From Lysobacter solisilvae (lineage in GTDB: Bacteria > Pseudomonadota > Gammaproteobacteria > Xanthomonadales > Xanthomonadaceae), in assembly GCF_016613535.2 (NCBI RefSeq), contig NZ_CP071518.1, positions 3,782,001 through 3,846,000 of the forward strand: a DNA stretch of 64,000 nucleotides, written 5' to 3'. The notes below the pieces were generated by a model. It worked only from the letters and a program-made list of their open reading frames with translations. It searched no databases and was not told where the DNA came from. The position numbers were made by a program, and so were the translations under genes. Of this stretch, positions 19,568 through 29,802 are shown piece after piece; positions within the stretch are counted from its first letter, which is position 1; every line of letters starts with the position of its first letter.

Positions 19568-22500
19568 CGGTACGGACTCGTCGTCGGGAAGCCAGGCAGC
19601 GGCACGTACGTCGTCGGGTCCTTGTCGCTCTTGCCCCTGTTGCACGGACCGCAGGCGCCGACCAGGTTGTTCTTGTTGATCAGGTAGATGCACTTGCTCA
19701 ACGAGATCAGGCCCGCCTGGTAGGACTGCCAGCAGTCGCTGACCGACCAGTAGTGGTCCCGCTGCGTGGCCTTGGCCGTACCGCAGTAGACGCAGTTGCC
19801 GCTGGGCTTGAGGCGGGAACGGGCGCGGGCGCGCGTGACCCGGCCCAGGTCCTGGCAAGTCTTGATGTCGCTGAACTTCCAAAGCCCGTATGGATCGACT
19901 GAACCCACCGGCGAGTCGCCGACGTAGCTGTAGGTGTTCAGCCCACCCTTGAGGCCCACGGGATCGGACTGCACGTAGCGACCGGTTTCCGGCTCGTAGT
20001 CGCGGAAGTAGTTGTAGTGCGTTCCGGTGACCGCGTCGTATCGCTGGCCCGCGAACCGCAGGTTGTAGGCGAACACACCCAGGCCACTGGCGTTCTCGTT
20101 TGCCGGCGCGTCGCCGTAGGGACCGCTGTCCCAACGCCAGAGCGGCGTGTTGGCGGCGTTGACGATCACGCGCGGCGTGTCGATGTGGTCCGGGTGAACG
20201 AAATACACCGCGGCGTTGCCCGAGGTCAGGCCGCCGAACGTCGCCGCCGTCGCGGCCGGCTTGAGCACCGCCACGGGGGTGTCGCCCAGCCAGACGTGTT
20301 CCGTGGCCAAGGCGCCGCTTGCCGTGTACTCGCCGACCAGGTGCCCGTCTTCGTCGTACGCGAACTGGACGTAACCGCTGCCCGTCGCGGTGGCGGAGGG
20401 GCAACTGGCCCCGCCGGTCGCCGCGCACACGCGCTGGCCAATGGCGTTATAGGTGTACTGGGCCACCGGCACCGCACCCAGGCGCACCGCGATCAGGCGG
20501 CCGCGGGCGGAGTGGACCCACGTCTGTCCACCCGCCAGCGAGAGCTGGCCCGCGGCGTCGTACTCACGGCTTGCGCCATCGACGGCCAGCAGGCGGTTGC
20601 TCACCGGATCGATGCTGTAGTTCCGGATCGTGCCCGCGGATTCCTGGCTCTTCCGGTTGCCGTTGGCATCGAACGTCCAGGTCCAGCTGCCGCCCCCGGC
20701 GGCCAGGTTGGAGGCGTTGGCGAGGCGATCGAGTTCATCGTAGCCGTAACGCCATTCGGGTCGACCCGCCGCCGTCTCGCCGGTTTCGATGATGCGTCCC
20801 GCGCTGTCGTAGCGGACGCGACCGGTGGACGCTCCGCGCGAATGCGTGGCGATGCGTCCGTCCATGTCGAAGCTGCGTTCGTAGCGGCCCGCGGAAGTAG
20901 TCCAGGCCTTGGGTTCTCCGAACGGGAAGTACTCGATGTCGCGAACGACGGCGACGCCGTTGACCGAGATCAGGTTGACGCGACCATCGGTCCCGTAGCC
21001 GTAGCCGAGCCTCGCGCCGGAGGGAAGCACGGTTTCACTTCGCTGCCCGTTGGCGTACGCATGCTCCAGCGTGCGGCGTCCTGCGGCGTTGGCATCGCTG
21101 CCCAGCTGCTGCGTGGTCTGCAGCAGTCGTCCCTGCGCGTCGTACATGTGCCGGGTACGGCCGCTGCTGTCGCTGAAGCTGGTCAGCCTGCCCTTGGCTC
21201 CCGGACCGCCGGTCGCCTCGTCGTAGGCCAGGCCAAGCGTCTCGTCCGGATAGGTCACCGAGGTCAGGCGATTGCCGGCGTCGTAACCGAACGTCGCCTG
21301 CTGGTTGCGTGCGTCCACGCGCGAAGCCACGTTGCCCGCGGCATCGCGGGTGTATCGCGTGGTGCCCGTGTCCGGGCTGGTGACCAGCTGGAGCTCGTTG
21401 AAGCCGTTGTAGTCGTACGCGGTGGTCAGCTGCCTTGGGTCGACCACCCGACGCAGGTTGTTCTGTGCGTCGTAACGATACTGCGTCGTGCCCTGGCCGG
21501 GGTCGACCGTGGCCATCAGCCGGCCGACGGCATCGTACTGCTGCTCGGTGGCCGTGCCGTGCAACGGCACGCGGATGAAGCGCGTATTGCCGTTGTCGTC
21601 GTAGGTGTAGTCGACCGCGTCGTCCTCATTTGCGCCATAGGCGCGTGCCAGCCGGCCCAGTTCGTTGAAGACACGGTGCTGGGTGCGGGCAAGCACGTCG
21701 TCGCGGTCGAAGCTGTCGATCCGCGTGCGGTCGCCGGCAGCATTGAGCACGTATTCGACGCGATTGCCGCGGCTGTCCTTGACGCCCACCAGCCGCTGCG
21801 CGGGGTCATAGGTGTATTGCAGCCAGTGGCCGCCGGGGAGCGTCACCCGATCCAGCGCGCCGTAGCCGGTGTAGCCGAAGCCGGTGATTTCCACCCCGCC
21901 GCCAGGCAAGGTCAGCTTGGACTCGATCAGGCGTCCACGTGGATCGTAACGGTGGTCGGTGACCAGCCCGTTGGGATCGATCATCTGCAGGACGCGGCCA
22001 TGCCGGTCGTAGTCGGTGTATCGGGTCACCAGGCCGTTCGGATCGCGGACCAGGACACGGTTGCCGGTCGCGGAGTCGTAGTCGTACTCGGTGACGTCCA
22101 CCACATCCGTACGCGGGCCATCTTCACGGGTGACCTGGCCGGCGTCATTGACCAGGAACGTCCATGCACGGCTCTGGCCATCAACGCTGACGGTCCGCTG
22201 GCGGAGATTGCCGCGGTCGTCGTAGTCCAGGCGGGTAACCTTGGGGGTCCCGGTGGCGCCGGTTTCGGTGATGACCGCCGGCAGGCGCCAGGTCGGGTGC
22301 CAGGTGATGTTGACCGACTGCGCTTCAGGCTTGCCCAAGGCACGCGTCCAACTCTCGGGCAGGCCGCGGCCGTTGACACGGACCTGGCTCTGCACGCCGT
22401 TGTTGTCGGTCACCTGGGCCGGGTAGCCATTGCCGTCGTAGCTCACCTTCGCCGCACTTCCCGAGCCACCGCATCCGTTGCAGGGATCGGTCATTTCGGT

Positions 22501-25500
22501 CATTCGCAGCGTGTCGAAGATGCGGGTGAAACGGAAGGTCCGTGTTGCGTTGCGCGCGTCGGTGACGCGGGTTTCCAGTTCGCTGTAGCTGAAGGTAGTC
22601 CGTTCGGCGCCACCGGCGTGGCTGGACTCGACGACACGGCTCTCGTCGTCGTACTTCCAGTTGGCATAGCGGTGCCCGGACTCGTCGGTGATGCCGGTCA
22701 GCAGGGTCGGCCAGCCGGGAACTTCATAGTGGTAGTGGCGCGATGCGTTGCCCGGATAGGTCACGGCCACGAGCGCGCCGTCGGCGTAGGTGTAGGTGGT
22801 GCGGTTGCCGTCCGGGTCGATCATTGCCGTGACCTGGCGCGTAGCCGGGTCATGCTCGAAGCGCAGGGTACGGCCGAAGTCGTCGGCGACCGCCGAGAGC
22901 AGGCCGTCTGCATAGGTCAGTGCATGCCGAAGGCCAGTGCGGTGCTCCAGGGCCAGCAGCCTGCCGTCGGCATCGTAGATCTCGAGCACATCGTCGAGCG
23001 TGCGCAGACGCCAGCCGGTGGTGCGACCCAGGCCGTCGTTGATGCGCTCGATGCGGTCGGACACGTCACCGTTGGCGACATAGGCACCGCCGCTCAGGTT
23101 GAACTGACGCCAGCTGCCGTCCTTGCGCTGCGCCATAACAGCCTTGGGCGCCTCCATCGCGGTGGCGTCTTCGGGCAGGATCAGCTTCTGGTGGTAGTCC
23201 GCTCCCCACTTGTGGCCAACAGGCGAGCCGTTGGGCAGGAAGCTGACGTAGGTCCGCACGTAGGCCAGAGGGAATGGACCGTTGCCCTCGTAATCCTCTT
23301 CCACCTGCGTCTTGACGCCATTGCCGACCGAGACGGGGTTGCCCGCGGTGGGGCCGTTCGCTGCCCCGGACTCGTAGCCCAGGAACGTGGAATTCACCCA
23401 GTCGTTCGCGGCCGACATGCCAGGAATCGCGCTGAGGCATCCAGGCAGGTAGTTGCAGGCGTAGTTGTTGATCGCCTTGATGCCCAGCTCCGCCATTTCC
23501 TCGGGCGTCAGGTCGATCAGGCCCAGTTCGATCTGCCTGACCCACTGCGTGACCTCGTACGCCGCCTGGAAGATCGTCACCGCGATCAGCACGGCGTTGA
23601 CGATCGCGAATGCAACACCCAGCGGAGGAGCAACCGCGGAAAGCAGCGCGGTCAGACCCGTACGCGCGGCCAGGCCCAGCGCGAACCTGGCGAGGTTGGT
23701 GACCACGATCTGGATGAACTTCTTCTCGCACAGCACCTTGAGCACCACCGCCTTGGCGATGCAGCCCCAGTTGATGGCGCCGTTGAGGCCGCCGTCGACG
23801 CGGTAGATGCCGCCGCCGGTGTCCGGGTCGAGGATGACGTAGCCCGCAGCCTGCATGCGCCCCTGCGAGAACTCCTTCTCCGGGACGATGACGATCATGC
23901 CGGCGGCCACCGAATTGGCGATCTCCGACTTGACGTCCTGGGTGGTCTGGAGCTTGGGCAGGATCGCGGCGACGTTCTCTGCCGTGATCGCGTGGATCGG
24001 CACCTTGCTGCGGTTGGCCCAGGTCAGGATGCTCGACGCCGAGAGCGAGCGGCCCGGCTGCCCGCTGAGCAGCAGGTCCCAGGTCAGGCCTTCGGCCAGC
24101 GAGCCGTTCGCGCCGATCTTCTGCGCGATGTGGCGGTACATCGCCGGGTCTTCGTGGACGATGCCCACGCGGTCGGCCTTGATGTCGGTGGCGAAGCCGC
24201 CGAACGATCCGCTACGCGGGATCCCGAAGAAATAACGGACCTGCAGCGGCATCGCGAACACGCCGACCGAAGGCGCCCGCAGGAAGTGTCCGCCGGCGCC
24301 ACGCGCCTCGATGTGCGCGCGGCTGTCGTTGAGCAGCCAGTACTGGATGCCCGCCAGGTGCAGGGCGCGGTCGACCGTTTGGCTGGCCTCTTCCCCCGTG
24401 TCCTGGGCGAAGCTGTAGGCCAGTTCCGGCGTCATCCCGCCAAGGTCGGGCGTCAGGTTGATGTGCGAGCCGGCGGCGAACTCATAGGGCTCCCAGGTAC
24501 CGGAGATATGGCCCTGCAGGTCGACGATGCCTGCTACCCAGAACTGCGGCGTGCCCATCGCCATCGCGCCGGCTTCCGCCAGCACCTGGTCGCCGAGCTT
24601 CACCTGCGGAATGACACTGAACGATCCCAGCGGCAGCGATGCCGAGTTGCTGCTCTCGTAGTTGCGCAGCGCCAGTTCCTGTTCAGCGCTCGCCGGCTTG
24701 GGGTTGATGTACAGCGACTGCCCACCCAGCGCGACCGTGGCCACGCGCACCGACATCATCGGATTCTCGTACGCGATGTCGCGCTGCGTGGCGAACAGCT
24801 GCACGTCCATGTAGTACTTCAGGCTCGCCGGCAACGCGGCATAGCGCGTGCGTGCGGCGCTCACAGCGAACGGCAGCGTGCCGCTGATCACCGGCAGCTG
24901 GTGCGGCACGATGGCGTACTTGCCCAGGCCGACCTCGGGGTCGTTCAGGCCCGTGAGGTCGGTGGACTGCGCGATGCGCTCGACCACGGTGTTGCGGTAG
25001 TTCGTGTACGCGGTCGTGTTGAGGCCGGTGAAGGAGCCGTCGGCGTTGAACTGCGCGCCGTCCTTGAGCGCGTCAACCGCCGTCTGCGTGTTCCATTGGC
25101 CAAGGCCCAGCACGTCCAGTGGCTGCGAGGCCAGCTGGTACTGCTTGAAGCTGGCGTCCATCGGGATCCACGCGTCGGGCTCGCGGTTGATCGCGCCGCG
25201 CGACGGGGTGAAGTCGATGAAGGCCTCGACCCACATGTGCTGCAGCCGCAGCGCGTGCGGCTGGCCGTTCATCATCATCAGCGTGCTGGGGATGCCGCCC
25301 ATCTGCACCAGGCCCAGCGCGTCGTTCATGTTGCGCGCGCGCAGCCACGACACCGCACGGGCGATCGGCACATCGACGGTGCCGTAGACGAAACGCGCGG
25401 GAATACCCGAGGCGCGCAGCATCGACACCAGCAGGCTGTTGATGTCGGTGGCGTTGCCCTGGCGGCTGCGCAGGGTGAGGCCGGCGCCCTGGATCGCGCC

Positions 25501-26343
25501 GTGGCCCGGCACGAAATCGATGTTGTTGTGGACCCAGTTGTAGATGCGGACCGGGTTGTGGCCCAGCTCGTCCGCCAGCGCCTGGATCTGCGGCGTGATG
25601 CTGGTTTCCTCGCTCTGCGTGAGTTCCGGGATGGCCTGCGTGCCCACCATCTGGGCGGACGCGGTGCCCGCGACGGCCATGGGCTGCGCGTCGCTGGTGA
25701 CCGCGAGGTATTCCTGCAGTTCGGCCTTGGTCTGTGCCGGAGCGCGCTTCTCGCGCTTGACGTGCTGGGCGCGCAGGGTGGCCGGATCGAAGGCCGGCCG
25801 GCGGGTGACGTCGGTGCGGGCCAGCGTGCCGGCCATCTGGTCCAGGGCGGCGTCGGCCTCGGCCTGGCTGCCCGAGGCGATTGCCTGCTCGACGCGCTCG
25901 GCCAGTGGGCGGAATGCCGCCGCGGCCTCGCGCAGGCGGGCCTCGTCGCTCTCGAAGCTCTGGCGCATGCCGGACGGCGTGCGCAGGCGATCCATGTCGG
26001 CGCGGTCTTCGGCCGCGGCCTGCTGCAGGACCAGGTCCAGGCTGCGCAGGCCGGCCAGGTGCGGGCGCAGCTTGCGCGCCACGGCGAGGTCATCGGGCGT
26101 GTCGCCGCCTTCGTCCCGCCCGCGCAGCTCGCGGGTGATGCGGTCCATGTGCCGGGCGGCCGCCTCCAGGCGGGCCGCAGCGATGCTGGTCGGCGCTTCC
26201 GTCGGCGCCGCGGGCGATGCCGGGGCCTGGACCTGGGGAGTCGTGGCCTGTGCGCGGGCCGTGGAATACGGCGTGGCCAGACCAGAAACGAAACAGACAA
26301 CCGCTATAAAACCAGCAAAGCCGGCGCGCTTGAGCACGTCCAT
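19564..26343 (-). CDS. Exported YD-repeat (Rhs-type) polymorphic toxin with transglutaminase-like region and HNH tip
   Basis: 2,259 residues, uninterrupted. Signal peptide (core GFIAVVCFVSGLA, cleavage near ARAQA, residue 33); a helical region (about 40-230); a transglutaminase-like fold (about 270-400) in which the usual catalytic Cys is absent (GNATDINSLL) while the His (HMWVEAF) and Asp (PMDASFK) are kept; a hydrophobic stretch (about 860-930); an entry segment near 995 (NPVSVGNGVKTQVEEDY); many YD repeats (about 1090-2030); an Rhs-associated core ending in SDPVGLKGGLNTYSYV and DPYGLW (near 2155); and a tip of about 104 residues with CVYC, then RDH, then NNLVGACGPCNRGKSDKD, a zinc-ribbon HNH-type nuclease pattern. 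The ATG at 26343 gives the signal peptide. No PAAR or VgrG is seen, so Sec-dependent export is inferred. The next gene overlaps by 4 nt. Confidence 0.88.
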   Translation of the reverse strand: MDVLKRAGFAGFIAVVCFVSGLATPYSTARAQATTPQVQAPASPAAPTEAPTSIAAARLEAAARHMDRITRELRGRDEGGDTPDDLAVARKLRPHLAGLRSLDLVLQQAAAEDRADMDRLRTPSGMRQSFESDEARLREAAAAFRPLAERVEQAIASGSQAEADAALDQMAGTLARTDVTRRPAFDPATLRAQHVKREKRAPAQTKAELQEYLAVTSDAQPMAVAGTASAQMVGTQAIPELTQSEETSITPQIQALADELGHNPVRIYNWVHNNIDFVPGHGAIQGAGLTLRSRQGNATDINSLLVSMLRASGIPARFVYGTVDVPIARAVSWLRARNMNDALGLVQMGGIPSTLMMMNGQPHALRLQHMWVEAFIDFTPSRGAINREPDAWIPMDASFKQYQLASQPLDVLGLGQWNTQTAVDALKDGAQFNADGSFTGLNTTAYTNYRNTVVERIAQSTDLTGLNDPEVGLGKYAIVPHQLPVISGTLPFAVSAARTRYAALPASLKYYMDVQLFATQRDIAYENPMMSVRVATVALGGQSLYINPKPASAEQELALRNYESSNSASLPLGSFSVIPQVKLGDQVLAEAGAMAMGTPQFWVAGIVDLQGHISGTWEPYEFAAGSHINLTPDLGGMTPELAYSFAQDTGEEASQTVDRALHLAGIQYWLLNDSRAHIEARGAGGHFLRAPSVGVFAMPLQVRYFFGIPRSGSFGGFATDIKADRVGIVHEDPAMYRHIAQKIGANGSLAEGLTWDLLLSGQPGRSLSASSILTWANRSKVPIHAITAENVAAILPKLQTTQDVKSEIANSVAAGMIVIVPEKEFSQGRMQAAGYVILDPDTGGGIYRVDGGLNGAINWGCIAKAVVLKVLCEKKFIQIVVTNLARFALGLAARTGLTALLSAVAPPLGVAFAIVNAVLIAVTIFQAAYEVTQWVRQIELGLIDLTPEEMAELGIKAINNYACNYLPGCLSAIPGMSAANDWVNSTFLGYESGAANGPTAGNPVSVGNGVKTQVEEDYEGNGPFPLAYVRTYVSFLPNGSPVGHKWGADYHQKLILPEDATAMEAPKAVMAQRKDGSWRQFNLSGGAYVANGDVSDRIERINDGLGRTTGWRLRTLDDVLEIYDADGRLLALEHRTGLRHALTYADGLLSAVADDFGRTLRFEHDPATRQVTAMIDPDGNRTTYTYADGALVAVTYPGNASRHYHYEVPGWPTLLTGITDESGHRYANWKYDDESRVVESSHAGGAERTTFSYSELETRVTDARNATRTFRFTRIFDTLRMTEMTDPCNGCGGSGSAAKVSYDGNGYPAQVTDNNGVQSQVRVNGRGLPESWTRALGKPEAQSVNITWHPTWRLPAVITETGATGTPKVTRLDYDDRGNLRQRTVSVDGQSRAWTFLVNDAGQVTREDGPRTDVVDVTEYDYDSATGNRVLVRDPNGLVTRYTDYDRHGRVLQMIDPNGLVTDHRYDPRGRLIESKLTLPGGGVEITGFGYTGYGALDRVTLPGGHWLQYTYDPAQRLVGVKDSRGNRVEYVLNAAGDRTRIDSFDRDDVLARTQHRVFNELGRLARAYGANEDDAVDYTYDDNGNTRFIRVPLHGTATEQQYDAVGRLMATVDPGQGTTQYRYDAQNNLRRVVDPRQLTTAYDYNGFNELQLVTSPDTGTTRYTRDAAGNVASRVDARNQQATFGYDAGNRLTSVTYPDETLGLAYDEATGGPGAKGRLTSFSDSSGRTRHMYDAQGRLLQTTQQLGSDANAAGRRTLEHAYANGQRSETVLPSGARLGYGYGTDGRVNLISVNGVAVVRDIEYFPFGEPKAWTTSAGRYERSFDMDGRIATHSRGASTGRVRYDSAGRIIETGETAAGRPEWRYGYDELDRLANASNLAAGGGSWTWTFDANGNRKSQESAGTIRNYSIDPVSNRLLAVDGASREYDAAGQLSLAGGQTWVHSARGRLIAVRLGAVPVAQYTYNAIGQRVCAATGGASCPSATATGSGYVQFAYDEDGHLVGEYTASGALATEHVWLGDTPVAVLKPAATAATFGGLTSGNAAVYFVHPDHIDTPRVIVNAANTPLWRWDSGPYGDAPANENASGLGVFAYNLRFAGQRYDAVTGTHYNYFRDYEPETGRYVQSDPVGLKGGLNTYSYVGDSPVGSVDPYGLWKFSDIKTCQDLGRVTRARARSRLKPSGNCVYCGTAKATQRDHYWSVSDCWQSYQAGLISLSKCIYLINKNNLVGACGPCNRGKSDKDPTTYVPLPGFPTTSPYR

Positions 26344-26531
26344 GTCCCCTGTTCCCCCAGAATTTGAAGCGCGCCTACCAGGCCATCGGTGAGATGACAG
26401 CTGCCTTGACAACACTGTTCGCGGCCCTTCCCCAGGGTCCGCGCCGGCAACTTAACTTTGCCGGGCTTGGCGCGCAAGCCCTCCCCTGTTGGCCGTCGGC
26501 CGGGCGGTGACCGGGCTTGGGCCCCAGAAAC

Positions 26532-26565
26532 GGCAAAAGGCCGGGGTTTTCCCCGGCCTTTTGCC
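26532..26565. terminator. Strong bidirectional terminator after tRNA-Val
   Basis: A perfect 15-bp stem (ggcaaaaggccgggg / ccccggccttttgcc) with a TTTT loop carries A and T runs inside its arms. On the minus strand it lies 44 nt past the tRNA-Val gene and upstream of the YD-repeat gene, so it insulates that gene from tRNA transcription. The remaining bases 26344-26531 show no gene. Confidence 0.85.
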
Positions 26566-26608
26566 ATTTTTCAAACCATCGCACCCGTCGAGGGATGCCA
26601 CCAGAATC

Positions 26609-26683
26609 TGGTGGGCGGTACAGGGTTCGAACCTGTGACCCCTACCATGTCAAGGTAGTGCTCTACCGCTGAGCTAACCGCCC
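26609..26683 (-). tRNA. tRNA-Val (anticodon GAC)
   Basis: A 75-nt cloverleaf: acceptor gggcggt/accgccc, D arm with gctcagcggtagagc, anticodon stem ctacc/ggtag around loop ttgacat (anticodon GAC), T arm acaggttcgaacctgt. The CCA end is encoded at 26609-26611. The large accessory block begins just beyond it, but no duplicated tRNA 3' end is evident that would mark an integrated island. Confidence 0.95.
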
Positions 26684-26793
26684 CTACCCGCCCCCGGCGA
26701 TGCTGCTGCCCGGGAAGCAAGGGGCGCGCAGTTTAGCCCGAGACCGGGGCGGCCGGCAACCTTCCGCGCAAAATGCGCGTGCGAAGAAGTGAG

Positions 26794-28824
<2,031 letters not shown>

Positions 28825-28977
28825 CGGTTCGCGGGGGCGACGGACATCACCCAGTGTAGCCAGTCCCGGTGATGGGGACGGATGCGGCGTTTTCCTACCC
28901 ATCGCGGCGACGCGCGCCCGCCGACGGCGCGCGCGCAGGGCCCACAGCATGCGGGACATCCCTGCAGGAGCCCTGCC

Positions 28978-29520
28978 GTGCGCCTTTCCCGTGGATTCAC
29001 GCTGTTCGAACTCATCGCCGCCATGGCTGTCGCGGCGATCCTGCTGGGCATCGCCCTGCCCGCCTTCAGCCACGCCAGGGCTGCGGCCAGCGCCGGTTCG
29101 GTACGGGCCGACCTGGCAGCCACCCTGATCGATGCGGTGCGCCATGCGTCCGTGACGGGGACCGAGGTCATCGTCTGTCCGTCCGGGGGTTCACTCCAGT
29201 GCAGCGGCCAGACGCTCTGGGACGCGGGATGGATGGCGTATGCCGACCTGGACGGCGACCGCTCCCGCGACCCCGGCGAAACCCTCGTGGACCAGGTCCA
29301 CGCGATCGACCAGCGGGTGCACCTGCGCTCGACGCGTGGCCGGACGAAGCTGGTGTTCCAGCCCAACGGCAGCAATGCCGGTTCCAACGTCACCTTCACC
29401 CTGTGCGACGCCCGGGGAACGGATTACGCGGTGACGCTGGTCATGTCCAATGCCGGCGTGATGCGCACGGGCACGCCGACGGCCCAGGCCGCGCAGGATT
29501 GCATGTCGGGCGAAGGCTGA
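28978..29520 (+). CDS. FimT/GspH-type pseudopilin
   Basis: 180 residues with a type III signal: a short basic leader, then the prepilin peptidase site [19 protein letters not shown], cut after G and with the conserved E at +5. The GspH/FimT globular domain follows and includes paired cysteines ([12 protein letters not shown]). The GTG at 28978 is chosen because GCAGGAG lies 7 nt upstream; upstream codons are non-pilin-like. It is a lone gene divergent from uvrB, apart from the pilin operon at 30-35 kb, and probably serves the type IV pilus as a minor pilin. Confidence 0.85.
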   Translation: MRLSRGFTLFELIAAMAVAAILLGIALPAFSHARAAASAGSVRADLAATLIDAVRHASVTGTEVIVCPSGGSLQCSGQTLWDAGWMAYADLDGDRSRDPGETLVDQVHAIDQRVHLRSTRGRTKLVFQPNGSNAGSNVTFTLCDARGTDYAVTLVMSNAGVMRTGTPTAQAAQDCMSGEG

Positions 29521-29624
29521 TCGCAGCGGCGCATTGCGTGCGCCCGGTGCCGCATTCGCCGTCCAGGCGATGCCCTTGGCGGTGCAAACCCGGCACCTGA
29601 ACCGGGCTGGCGCTGCCGCGCAGG

Positions 29625-29658
29625 CAAAAAAGAAGGCCCACCTTGCGGTGGGCCTTCT
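29625..29658 (-). terminator. Intrinsic terminator after tRNA-Asn
   Basis: On the minus strand the 12-bp stem agaaggcccacc/ggtgggccttct with a 4-nt loop runs into six T residues. It follows tRNA-Asn by 15 nt and also ends any transcript arriving from the pilin operon. Confidence 0.88.
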
Positions 29659-29673
29659 CGTATCACTGAATCC

Positions 29674-29750
29674 TGGCGCCCGAAGTTGGACTCGAACCAA
29701 CGACCCCCTGATTAACAGTCAAGTGCTCTAACCGGCTGAGCTATTCGGGC
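29674..29750 (-). tRNA. tRNA-Asn (anticodon GTT)
   Basis: A 77-nt cloverleaf on the minus strand: gcccgaa acceptor, D arm gctcagccggttagagc, anticodon loop ctgttaa with GTT, T arm gttggttcgagtccaac, discriminator G and encoded CCA (29674-29676). It lies 52 nt downstream of the pilV-like gene, in the same direction. Confidence 0.95.
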
Positions 29751-29802
29751 GGGGCCGCATATGATCCGATGTCGGCCCCGTCCCGTCAACCACCTTTGGC
29801 GC

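Noticed and set aside
20017..26367. A 2,116-codon open frame on the plus strand opposite the YD-repeat gene
   Set aside because: It is the antisense shadow of a GC-rich gene. It shows His/Val/Gly/Arg-rich low-complexity sequence, no domains and no ribosome-binding site, while the minus strand carries clear YD repeats.
26609..26683. tRNA-Val as the attachment site of an integrated island carrying the toxin block
   Set aside because: No integrase gene and no repeat of the tRNA 3' end was found at the far side of the block; a strong terminator simply separates the two.
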